Below, one piece after another: positions 32,851 through 41,142 of a stretch of 64,000 nt of DNA. The stretch's first letter is position 1; every line of letters starts with the position of its first letter. Origin of the DNA: Methanocorpusculum sp. (GTDB taxonomy: Archaea; Halobacteriota; Methanomicrobia; Methanomicrobiales; Methanocorpusculaceae); NCBI GenBank assembly GCA_029987115.1, contig DALTWK010000008.1:1-64000 (forward strand), given 5' to 3'. Both the position numbers and the translations under genes were made by a program. The notes below the pieces were generated by a model. The model made no database searches. It saw only the letters and a list, made by a program, of their open reading frames with translations, and was not told the DNA's origin.

Positions 32851-33785
32851 TGATTCCGTGGATAACACTCTGGGGATATGGTTCTGATATCAATGCTGCA
32901 GGGAAAATGCTGTTTGTGAGAAACAAAAAAAGCAAATCACCAGATTGCTATCCTCTAGACGATATTTCCCATATTTTAATTGCCGGAAATCATGTTCTTC
33001 ATACGGCAGTAATCGAAAAGTGTGCCTCCAAAAACATCCCAATATCTTTTTTTGACATACGCGGCAACCCAACTGGAACTCTATTTTCTCATGAAAAACC
33101 ACATTTAACAGAATTACAACGTGATATCCCAATCCATTCATTTGCACTATCAATGATAATATCTGCTACAGAAGCACGCATGAGATTTCTGCATGATTTG
33201 TCAGAAGGAAAAGAAGGGATTTACTACAAGGGAGAGTTTGATATTATGAGTCAAACCCGTTCTGAACTGGACTACCTGATAACAATACCAGAACTATCAC
33301 GGGCATTTACCTTGACACGAGATATGTACTATGAAATCCTATCACGAGTAATCCCAAAAAATCTAGGATTTCGAAGGAGAAACGAGGGAATTCCACAAGA
33401 TCCTGTAAATCTCCTTTTTTCCATAGGATATGCCATGCTCTATGCACGTACTGAAATAGCCTGCATAGGTGTTGGACTTAATCCGGATATTGGATCTCTT
33501 TACGGATTGGGCATTCCATGTTCAAGAGGGGCATGTGTCAGAGAAATTATGGAGCCGGCTCTCGTACCTGTGGTAGACAAGGTAGTCGTAAAGATTGCTC
33601 AGGAAGGCATTCTTTCCAACGCGATACAATCTGGTGAACGTTACATTCTTCCTGAAACGGTGGAAAATCGATTCAAGGAGCTCTTTTCAAAAGCGTTGGA
33701 TGCCGCAAAAATTGAAGAGAATGTCATAATGTACGCAGAAGCGGTGAAAGCACAAACTGCACCACGATATCACTACCCCCTCTAA
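32847..33785 (+). CDS. cas1: Stand-alone Cas1 homologue with altered active site
   Basis: A 312-residue Cas1-like protein. An N-terminal beta domain (about 1-85; DDISHILIAGNHVLHTAVIEKC, IPISFFDIRGNPTG) precedes the helical domain with DMYYEILSRVIPKNLGFRRRN, then PQDPVNLLFSIGYAMLYA and GVGLNPDIGSLYG. By eye-alignment the three classical metal ligands (E. coli Glu141, His208, Asp218) fall on Phe154, Tyr219 and Glu233, so integrase chemistry is probably lost. No cas2, repeat array, PolB or terminal repeats are seen, so this is neither a CRISPR locus nor a casposon. ATG 32847 overlaps the archaemetzincin stop; an upstream extension lies inside that gene. Confidence 0.85.
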   Translation: MMIPWITLWGYGSDINAAGKMLFVRNKKSKSPDCYPLDDISHILIAGNHVLHTAVIEKCASKNIPISFFDIRGNPTGTLFSHEKPHLTELQRDIPIHSFALSMIISATEARMRFLHDLSEGKEGIYYKGEFDIMSQTRSELDYLITIPELSRAFTLTRDMYYEILSRVIPKNLGFRRRNEGIPQDPVNLLFSIGYAMLYARTEIACIGVGLNPDIGSLYGLGIPCSRGACVREIMEPALVPVVDKVVVKIAQEGILSNAIQSGERYILPETVENRFKELFSKALDAAKIEENVIMYAEAVKAQTAPRYHYPL

Positions 33786-33844
33786 ATACACACAAGACAT
33801 AACTATCTCCAAATCCTATTCATAGTCAACTATAGGAAATTGTA

Positions 33845-35020
33845 ATGTTACTCATAGCTCTTGCTGGAAAACCAAACTGCGGCAAATCAACTTTTTTTAA
33901 ATCGTTGACACTTGCTAATGTTGAAATTGCAAATTATCCATTCACCACGATAGATGCTAACAAAGGTGTCGCTTATGTTCGTTCTACGTGTCCGTGCAAG
34001 GAACTTGGAATCGAGGGAGGATGTGGCAACTGTGTTGATGGAATCCGTTTCACACCGGTCGAACTTCTGGATGTAGCAGGACTTGTACCAGATGCGCACT
34101 TAGGAAAAGGACTTGGAAATCAATTCTTAGATAATTTGCGTGAGGCTGACGGCATTATCCAAGTTGTCGATGCTTCGGGAAGTACGGATGCAGAAGGAAA
34201 TCCAGTTGACATTGGAACCCGTAATCCAACAGAAGACGTGGAATTCCTTCGTTTTGAATTTTCAATGTGGATGGCCGGTATTGTTCAGAAGCACCTGGCA
34301 AAGATTGTTCGTTCGGCACAAGGTAAAGAGAACCTTATCATTGATATGCTTGGAGATGCTCTTGCAGGACTGCGGATAAACGCTGTACAAGTTAAAGATG
34401 CGGTAATAGAAAGTGGAATCAATATCGCAAAAGCATCAGAAGAGGATATTGAAAAACTCTGTGAAATTCTCTTAAATGTATCTAAACCGATGATTATCGC
34501 AGCTAACAAGGCAGATCAGGCTCCCGCAGAGAATCTTGAAATTCTGAAAAAACAGGGAGCTGTTCCAACAATAGCTGCCGGAGAATTAGCACTGAAATCC
34601 GCAGCACAGGCAAATCTTTTGAACTACCTCCCAGGAGACGAGAAATTCTCACCGAAAGATGGTGCTAAACTCTCTGCACCACAAATTAAAGCACTTACCT
34701 TAGTTGCTGAAAATATGAAGAAACTCGGAGGAACTGGTGTACAGGATGCCTTAAATAAGATTGTTTTCGATCAGATTGGCATGATTATTGTCTACCCGGT
34801 TGAAGATGAAGGAAAATACTGTAATGCAAAAGGGGTTGTTCTGCCCGACGCTCTGCTCATGCCAAAAGGATCTACCCCTCGGGATTTGGCATACAAAATT
34901 CACACAGATATTGGAAAAGGTTTCTTATACGCTGTAGATGCAAAGACAAAAATGCGTATCAAAGATTCTGCAGAACTAAAAACCGGGGACGTAATAAAGA
35001 TTGTAAGTACGGCAAAATAA
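33845..35020 (+). CDS. ychF: YchF/Obg-family redox-regulated ATPase
   Basis: A 391-residue Obg-like P-loop protein. G1 GKPNCGKSTFF lies near residue 8, G2 NYPFTTIDANKG, G3 DVAGLVPDAHLGKGLGNQFL near residue 80, and the G4-like AANKADQAP. The C-terminal TGS/ubiquitin-like domain (about 330-391; ARDLAYKIHTDIGKGF-type) is present. A cysteine group CPCKELGIEGGCGNC (near residues 44-58) is a typical archaeal addition. Family members bind ATP and ribosomes. It stands alone, 60 bases after cas1. Confidence 0.93.
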   Translation: MLLIALAGKPNCGKSTFFKSLTLANVEIANYPFTTIDANKGVAYVRSTCPCKELGIEGGCGNCVDGIRFTPVELLDVAGLVPDAHLGKGLGNQFLDNLREADGIIQVVDASGSTDAEGNPVDIGTRNPTEDVEFLRFEFSMWMAGIVQKHLAKIVRSAQGKENLIIDMLGDALAGLRINAVQVKDAVIESGINIAKASEEDIEKLCEILLNVSKPMIIAANKADQAPAENLEILKKQGAVPTIAAGELALKSAAQANLLNYLPGDEKFSPKDGAKLSAPQIKALTLVAENMKKLGGTGVQDALNKIVFDQIGMIIVYPVEDEGKYCNAKGVVLPDALLMPKGSTPRDLAYKIHTDIGKGFLYAVDAKTKMRIKDSAELKTGDVIKIVSTAK

Positions 35021-35062
35021 GCGGAAAACTATATTATAATACACAACCAAAATTAGATATTT

Positions 35063-35380
35063 ATGGCAGGGGATGTCTACCAGGCACAAGTCATCAAGGC
35101 GTTTTTTGATACCATCACAGGTACCGATAGGAATATGACTAGAATATATCTCTGTGTCGTATCCCTTGCCAAATTACGGAACGAGAATCCGGAGAAACTG
35201 CAATTTCTTGTAAATCAGATTCAAAAGAGCAAAGAGAAACATCAGCTGTCAATTGATATTCTTGACTATGTAGTTGATGCGGCAAACTCGCTTGAAAACA
35301 AATCAGTGCTGGCCGCATTCGGAATATCAATTAATACAAATTCTGACGATTTTGGCAGTATATCTCTTGATTCTCTATAA
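35063..35380 (+). CDS. Small helical protein of unknown function
   Basis: A 105-residue soluble protein, largely helical, with no cysteine cluster or membrane segment. The region RNENPEKLQFLVNQIQKSKEKHQLSIDILDYVVDAANSL is amphipathic, and the tail is Ser/Asp-rich. I do not recognise it. A clear ATG and normal base use support a real gene. It lies 42 bases after ychF in the same direction. Confidence 0.6.
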   Translation: MAGDVYQAQVIKAFFDTITGTDRNMTRIYLCVVSLAKLRNENPEKLQFLVNQIQKSKEKHQLSIDILDYVVDAANSLENKSVLAAFGISINTNSDDFGSISLDSL

Positions 35381-35463
35381 AAATAGAGATAACATTTTTT
35401 GGAAGACACTTTAGGAATGTGCAGCATATGTTAATATCCTCTTAATGAGAAACAATTTAATGT

Positions 35464-36993
35464 ATGAGTGTTTATGATGCAGTGAGCAACTTCATCGGCG
35501 ACTCCTCGACTTGGGTCTGGTATGTTGCATTTGTTTTCCTTGTTGGATTCGGCATTTTTGCCACCATCAAGTCCAAAGGCCTCCAGATTAATAGACTGGG
35601 AGAAGCATGTAAAGTTGCGTTCACAGGAATTAGAGAAAAGAAAGGAAAGCATATTATTTCCTCATTCCAAGCATTCTGTGTCAGTATGGGTGCACGTATC
35701 GGCGTTGGAAATATCGCCGGTGTTGCTACCGCAGTTGTCATGGGTGGTCCAGGAGCAGTCTTCTGGATGTGGATTTTTGCCTTAATTGGTGCAGCAACGA
35801 GTTTCGTTGAAAATACCATTGGTCAAATTTACAAAGAAAAGAAAAGCGACGGATATTTCCACGGTGGACCGGCATATTATATTAAAAACGGTCTTGGAAA
35901 ACCAAAGCTCGCTATCTTAATGTCCCTTTTGATTATCGTCACATACGGTCTGTGCTTTATTGGTGTCCAGGCAAATCAGGCAAGCAACTCTCTGCAGACT
36001 GCATTTGACGGAGCATTCGGAGGAGCAGCAATATCCATTGGAGGATCGAGCTTCAGCGTATTATCCATTATTATTGGAGTTATACTGGCAATTCTTACCG
36101 CAGTTATCGTCTTTGGCGGAATTCGCAGAGTTGCTCGTGTTTCAACCTGGCTTGTTCCGGCAATGGCAGTCCTCTGGATGGTACTTGCAGCAATCCTTAT
36201 TCTGGTCAACTTCACACAGGTTTCCGCTGTTGTTGAGACCATCTTCAGCTATGCATTCGGCGCACAGGCCTTTGTTGGCGGCGGTCTTGGAACAATGATT
36301 ATGTGGGGTCTGAAACGCGGTGTCTTCTCGAACGAAGCAGGTATTGGTTCTATTCCAAACGTATCTTCTTCGGCACATGTTAAACACCCAGTCAAACAGG
36401 GTCTCATGCAGTCCCTTGGTGTTCTTATCGACACCTTAGTTGTCTGTACCGCAACAGCATTTGTTATCATCATGTACACGAATGTTGCTTACCCGAACTA
36501 CGACTTTGCAGCACAGGGATTAGCCTCAAGCCTTGCAGGTTCTCCACTTGTCTCTGAAGCGCTTTCTGCAACATTCCTTGGAGCGGCAGCACCATTTATT
36601 CTCGCAGTATTCCTGCTGGTCTTCGCATTCAGCAGTTTAATCAGCTACTACTCCATGAGTGAAAGCAATGTAAAGTTCATTACAGAGAAGAAAGGAGCAA
36701 TTATTGTTCTGCGTATTGTCATCATCCTGATGGTCTTCTTCTCGTCCATTTGGTCCATGACACTTGCGTGGAACCTGGCAGATATCTTCCAGGCACTGAT
36801 GGGTATATTCAACGTCGCAATCATCATATTCTTAGCAAAGCATGCTTGGGCTGCACTCACTGATTACTTCAATCAGAAAGCAGACGGTGTTGAAGAACCA
36901 GTTTTCAATCCGGAAATTCTATCGAGCCAAAAGGGTGTTACCTGCTGGCCACCAAAAGAAGAGGATGAAGAAACAAACAAGGGAATTCAGTAA
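35464..36993 (+). CDS. Sodium:alanine symporter family (AGCS) transporter
   Basis: A 509-residue membrane protein of the alanine/glycine:cation symporter family with about ten to eleven membrane segments. Characteristic stretches are SSFQAFCVSMGARIGVGNIAGVATAVVMGGPGAVFWMW near residue 62, TSFVENTIGQIYKEK, FHGGPAYYIKNGLG, and the GLKRGVFSNEAGIGSIPNVSSSA loop near residue 282. It imports alanine or glycine with sodium. The last 40 residues are an acidic soluble tail. Codon bias suggests good expression. A T-run at about 37009-37015 follows. Confidence 0.93.
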   Translation: MSVYDAVSNFIGDSSTWVWYVAFVFLVGFGIFATIKSKGLQINRLGEACKVAFTGIREKKGKHIISSFQAFCVSMGARIGVGNIAGVATAVVMGGPGAVFWMWIFALIGAATSFVENTIGQIYKEKKSDGYFHGGPAYYIKNGLGKPKLAILMSLLIIVTYGLCFIGVQANQASNSLQTAFDGAFGGAAISIGGSSFSVLSIIIGVILAILTAVIVFGGIRRVARVSTWLVPAMAVLWMVLAAILILVNFTQVSAVVETIFSYAFGAQAFVGGGLGTMIMWGLKRGVFSNEAGIGSIPNVSSSAHVKHPVKQGLMQSLGVLIDTLVVCTATAFVIIMYTNVAYPNYDFAAQGLASSLAGSPLVSEALSATFLGAAAPFILAVFLLVFAFSSLISYYSMSESNVKFITEKKGAIIVLRIVIILMVFFSSIWSMTLAWNLADIFQALMGIFNVAIIIFLAKHAWAALTDYFNQKADGVEEPVFNPEILSSQKGVTCWPPKEEDEETNKGIQ

Positions 36994-37008
36994 TACTGAA
37001 TTACCAAT

Positions 37009-37015
37009 CTTTTTT
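37009..37015 (+). terminator. T-run terminator after the AGCS gene
   Basis: Seven T residues in the sequence ATCTTTTTTTAAA follow the AGCS stop codon by about 15 bases, and a short gap separates this from the convergent thiL gene. A similar AATC-plus-T7 word follows ppsA. Confidence 0.45.
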
Positions 37016-37037
37016 TAAAAATAGTAGAAATACCGAA

Positions 37038-37892
37038 TTATTCCCACGAATGGGTATACCCTTTTCTAGGCAATATTTTCCCATCCAATGATACAGAAGA
37101 TCCCTCTACAATTGTTCCTATCACTGTGTAATCAACTCCATCGACTACAACATTGGGAGGGAGAGTAAAAAGAAGACCGAAATCTCCTCCTCCATAGAGA
37201 TAACATGACTGAGCATAAGAAGAAGAATCAAACGGATTAAACAGCGATGAATATAATGATGCTCCAACCCCAGATGCAATAACTAAATCATAGAGAGATA
37301 TTACAAGACCATCAGAAACATCCATCATTGCGGATGCAAGAGGGGCAATCCGAATTCCTTCGTGTACTTGTGGAATCGGCATAAACAGATACTTTTGGAA
37401 CTCGACATGTCCATCAAGTGCTGCTTGAGCGCGACCAGGAACGCCGGTAACACAAATCTGATCGCCTACAGATGCTCCAGACCGGCGTTTGTATGTATCA
37501 GATGAAACAATTCCAAATGCAGTAGTCACTACCGTTAGCTCTGAATGTGAATCAATATCTCCCCCGGACACAATCGCACCGAATGCCTTAGCACAATCCT
37601 GCGACCCCCTCATAATATTATACAACCGTTTGGGATCATCAAGTCCTACTGCTACCAATACCTGTTTGGGTTGTGCTCCGCAAGAAGCGACATCTGACAA
37701 AGATACTGCAACACTCATCCACCCAATTTCATAATCAGTCATTCCCGATGGGAAATCTGTTGATTCGTGGAGCATGTCCACACTTGAAACGAGAATACTG
37801 TTCTTATTCAGGGGGAATGCAGCGCAGTCATCGCCTGTCTCATCATACCCAATCAAAGGACGGATTGTTTCCAGAAGATCTCGATCATTCAT
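37038..37892 (-). CDS. thiL: Thiamine-monophosphate kinase
   Basis: A 284-residue AIR-synthase-fold kinase phosphorylating thiamine monophosphate to the diphosphate. Visible are GDDCAAFPLNKNSILVSSVDMLHESTDFP near residue 20, EIGWMSVAVSLSDVASCGAQP near residue 55, SGGDIDSHSELTVVTTAFG near residue 110, and MMDVSDGLVISLYDLV near residue 195. The frame extends ten residues further upstream, but ATG 37892 is preferred and overlaps the DUF460 gene stop by eight bases. Operon order is RIO2, DUF460, thiL. Confidence 0.9.
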   Translation of the reverse strand: MNDRDLLETIRPLIGYDETGDDCAAFPLNKNSILVSSVDMLHESTDFPSGMTDYEIGWMSVAVSLSDVASCGAQPKQVLVAVGLDDPKRLYNIMRGSQDCAKAFGAIVSGGDIDSHSELTVVTTAFGIVSSDTYKRRSGASVGDQICVTGVPGRAQAALDGHVEFQKYLFMPIPQVHEGIRIAPLASAMMDVSDGLVISLYDLVIASGVGASLYSSLFNPFDSSSYAQSCYLYGGGDFGLLFTLPPNVVVDGVDYTVIGTIVEGSSVSLDGKILPRKGYTHSWE

Positions 37893-40122
37893 TGTTATGT
37901 AACTCCTTCTTACGTTCTTCACGATATGCAGAAAGAACGGATGTCAGAATATCAGTTTCTTTTTTGGGAGATATGTTCTCCCTGTCTTTATTAGTATCAG
38001 AAGGATGCAATGGTTTTTCTTTTTCCAAAGGCACCGACGCAGCAGGTTTGCTCTGTACTACTACCGTTTGTGGTACATACTCTTTCTTTTCCAATTTTTT
38101 ATTTATTACCTCAGGATGGGGGAAGGAATACGATATTGTTGCAGGATCAATGCCAAAGTTTTCAACATCACGTCTGCGTTGTACCTGATACTCTGCAACC
38201 ATCCCATGTATTTCCAAATTTTTCTTTTCCTTCAAATAGATATCCTGTGAACGTTTCCACTCGGAAACAGCAGATAAAAATGCCTCTTCATTTACAATGC
38301 CAATCTTTCCCTTTACCCTGGGAGAAAGATTCACACCATCGAGAAGTGGAATATCCAGATCACGGAATACCTCAACCAGATGCTGTTCTTTTGCCTTTAA
38401 ATAAGTTAAATGAGGCAATATCACTGCACTCACCTGATATTCAGCGATATCACGAAGAACGGTTTTACCCCACCCATCAATTTTGAGAATATAAAGAATA
38501 TCTCCCTCATTTACGCCCATCTCATCATTCATACTCTTAAGATGATCACGGGCAAGAAGTTGCAAGACTTTCAGCGCAAGGAAGCCTTCGCCGGCTTGCA
38601 AAGCGATAAATCGTTTCATTCGTTCGAGACGAATTCTAAGATTCTTGTTTCTTCTCTCTTCCTTTCTCAGTTGTTTTCTTGTTTGTTCCAACTCCCTATC
38701 TCTTACCGTTATTTCCTCTGAAACCAGGACTGCGGTTGTTCTTTCTCCACGTTCTAATGCGAGGCGACGCTGAAGGGACTTAACTGAATGTTCTTGTGAT
38801 TCCAGATCTTTTGATAAACTCACCAGTAGTTTACGTAATTTTAAAACTTCTTCATTTAAACGTGCTATTTCAAGATCTTTTTCATCCAATACCCGTGGTT
38901 TTTCCGTGATAACGGGTATTTTATCCGTTTTTTTATCTTCCACTGATAGAGACGAGAGAATCTGCTCCACAGATTTCCCGCGGATTACACCGGCACGAAC
39001 CAAATCTATGTCCACTCCTGCAGGGAGACGTCTACGAAGGTTCTCAAATTTTGGCATATAATTCCGAAATGCCAGTATGGCTGCAGAAAGCGAATCTCTT
39101 TGATGATCATCATCAAAAGGATAGTCTTTTACAATCTCATATTTTTCTTTCACCTGAATGTCCTTTTTAGGGGTCCACCCAATAGCAGAAAAAGCCCTGC
39201 GAACTTTATCAACACCGGCAGGCATTTCCATTTTGTCAGTAGCAATAACCAAAGGAATTCCCACCGAATTAATAACGGAAATTATCTGTGAAGACGACTG
39301 TGCACGAACACTTTCCAAATGCAAGAGATTTCCATTTAAATCAATAATGGCTAAACCCACAGTAGTTCCAGGATCTAAACCCACAATCACATATGGCGGA
39401 CGACGTTCCAAAGGAACATATGATATCGTATCACGCATTTTGGGAATCACGCGAACTTGAATATCTCCAAATTTCTCCTGATTCACCGGAACTTTTGAAC
39501 GAGGGGCGGATATATGAAATGAGGTTCTTCTATCACCGCCAAAAGCATGATGTGTTTCTATCACGTAGGGCAATCCGGCAGCAACCAATTTTGCTTCAAT
39601 CTCACGTGATCGCATCTTCACGTTACCGTGAATTTTTCTCGCATATCGATTTTGACTCCAGCCACCACGACCAGGGGAGCGAGCTCGACTCACCGTTACC
39701 GTTGTTATTCCAGCAAATGCTAAAACCTCATATCCCCCACCGTATGACGCTATGAGTGCTGATACTCGCGCTTCCTCCATAGGGTTTGTTTTGTCAAATT
39801 TTAGATTATAACGTGCTGCAACTTTCACCAGAGATTCCATATTGACGCAATCACCGGTTACCTGAACAAGTTTTGTTTCAGCAGGCATAGCTAATAGGAA
39901 GCGAAACAATCCACGGTTATTTTCGGCAATTTCTTGTACAGAGTCAACAGCGAGAATCGCGGGTTTTTCTGCATTCAACATACGAAAAAGGCGGGGCATT
40001 GATACCCCTTTCTCTTCAGAAATAATCTCTCCGTTAGAAACACGAACAAGACAAAACCGCGGGTGCATTGATATACTTCTGACACTTCCTTTTTGTATAT
40101 CAATACCAAAAATGTCTGTCAT
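37885..40122 (-). CDS. DUF460 (COG2433) RNase H-like protein with coiled coil
   Basis: A 745-residue archaeal protein. The centre carries a RuvC/YqgF-like RNase H core (VGLDPGTTVGLAIIDLNGNLLH near residue 247; later IVKDYPFDDDHQRDSLSAAILAF). An N-terminal region is related in plan (IFGIDIQKGSVRSI, AILAVDSVQEI). A long charged coiled coil spans about 405-510, then a globular C-terminal segment (LLARDHLKSMNDEMGVNEGDILYI) and a lysine-rich tail. The family is archaeal and of unknown function; nuclease activity is inferred from the fold. It overlaps RIO2 by four bases and thiL by eight. Confidence 0.87.
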   Translation of the reverse strand: MTDIFGIDIQKGSVRSISMHPRFCLVRVSNGEIISEEKGVSMPRLFRMLNAEKPAILAVDSVQEIAENNRGLFRFLLAMPAETKLVQVTGDCVNMESLVKVAARYNLKFDKTNPMEEARVSALIASYGGGYEVLAFAGITTVTVSRARSPGRGGWSQNRYARKIHGNVKMRSREIEAKLVAAGLPYVIETHHAFGGDRRTSFHISAPRSKVPVNQEKFGDIQVRVIPKMRDTISYVPLERRPPYVIVGLDPGTTVGLAIIDLNGNLLHLESVRAQSSSQIISVINSVGIPLVIATDKMEMPAGVDKVRRAFSAIGWTPKKDIQVKEKYEIVKDYPFDDDHQRDSLSAAILAFRNYMPKFENLRRRLPAGVDIDLVRAGVIRGKSVEQILSSLSVEDKKTDKIPVITEKPRVLDEKDLEIARLNEEVLKLRKLLVSLSKDLESQEHSVKSLQRRLALERGERTTAVLVSEEITVRDRELEQTRKQLRKEERRNKNLRIRLERMKRFIALQAGEGFLALKVLQLLARDHLKSMNDEMGVNEGDILYILKIDGWGKTVLRDIAEYQVSAVILPHLTYLKAKEQHLVEVFRDLDIPLLDGVNLSPRVKGKIGIVNEEAFLSAVSEWKRSQDIYLKEKKNLEIHGMVAEYQVQRRRDVENFGIDPATISYSFPHPEVINKKLEKKEYVPQTVVVQSKPAASVPLEKEKPLHPSDTNKDRENISPKKETDILTSVLSAYREERKKELHNNE

Positions 40123-40979
40123 GTCTGCGTAATATACGAAATCGCCTGTTCAACATCTAATTCTAGCTGATACTTTTTTCGGAAAAACTCAGCTACTGTT
40201 TCTAAATCATGTTGTAGTGTGGAATCCGCATTCTGATGCCCGGGAGCAACCCACTGTGGCCAGTCTATAATCCAAAGCGATTCGTCGGATACCATAATGT
40301 TATATTCAGATAAATCGCCATGGATAAACCCAAGATGATACGCTTTTCGAACTTCCTCAACTATGGTGTTCCAAGTATTTTGGGGATTTTGCAATGTACA
40401 GTGATTAAGATTTACCCCGGGAACAAATGACATAACAATCACATGACGATTTATATCAATTGGAACCGGAACCGATACTTTCCCATTTAAAGCCTGCAAC
40501 GCCTCGAATTCACGTTCCGCCGATTTAGCCGATGCAAAAATCCAGGGACAATGACTGCTATCCTGAATATAATCGCGATTTGTTCTTACCGTATTGAAGG
40601 AATGTTGACCTATTTTATGAAGTTTCAGTATTAATACACCAAATCCAAGAGCCTCATAAATTTCAGATTCTTTCCCAACCCCGATGTGGGACCCGAGTGC
40701 AGATATTGTTCCTTTATCTGCGAGACTTTCCAATGCAAGAGCATCATACCCTGCAAAAACAAGTGCATACCCCTTGTAAGGCACGGAATCCGATCGAACA
40801 AGATTCATGTGAATAAGATTGCCTAGACGGTATTTGAGTTCAGATTCTGATAAATGCACAGCCGCCTTTAAATCGTCTTCCGGAACCCAACGGTAACGAC
40901 GCATCATCCGTTCAAGAGCTTTTAGAATGCGGATTTCATATTTATGGAGATTCTTAATATCATCCGCGGAAATAGTCAT
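40119..40979 (-). CDS. rio2: RIO2-type atypical serine kinase
   Basis: A 286-residue RIO2 kinase. An N-terminal winged-helix domain (about 1-90; YEIRILKALERMMRRYRWVPEDDLKAAVHLSESEL) is diagnostic for RIO2. It is followed by a nucleotide loop GSHIGVGKESEIYEAL, ATP lysine in LILKLHKIGQ, the catalytic loop HGDLSEYNIMV near residue 225, and metal-binding IDWPQWV. RIO2 acts in late maturation of the small ribosomal subunit. First gene of the rio2-DUF460-thiL operon, divergent from ppsA. Confidence 0.94.
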   Translation of the reverse strand: MTISADDIKNLHKYEIRILKALERMMRRYRWVPEDDLKAAVHLSESELKYRLGNLIHMNLVRSDSVPYKGYALVFAGYDALALESLADKGTISALGSHIGVGKESEIYEALGFGVLILKLHKIGQHSFNTVRTNRDYIQDSSHCPWIFASAKSAEREFEALQALNGKVSVPVPIDINRHVIVMSFVPGVNLNHCTLQNPQNTWNTIVEEVRKAYHLGFIHGDLSEYNIMVSDESLWIIDWPQWVAPGHQNADSTLQHDLETVAEFFRKKYQLELDVEQAISYITQT

Positions 40980-41142
40980 TTCTATATTGTTGTTCTTGCG
41001 GTGGGATATAGATTTTCGAAGGATTCGATTCTCTCAAAAACAACCATTATAAACCCCATATAAGTTTATTAAGAGAGTTTGTCAATCACATACCGACTAA
41101 AGAACATACCTCTGACGATAGCAATTTAACCAATCAAAGTCT

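Noticed and set aside
32245..33785. CRISPR-Cas locus or casposon
   Set aside because: No repeat-spacer array, cas2, effector gene, PolB or terminal inverted repeats were found around the Cas1 homologue.
34285..34509. A possible gene opposite ychF
   Set aside because: It is a shadow of ychF on the opposite strand without its own start signals.
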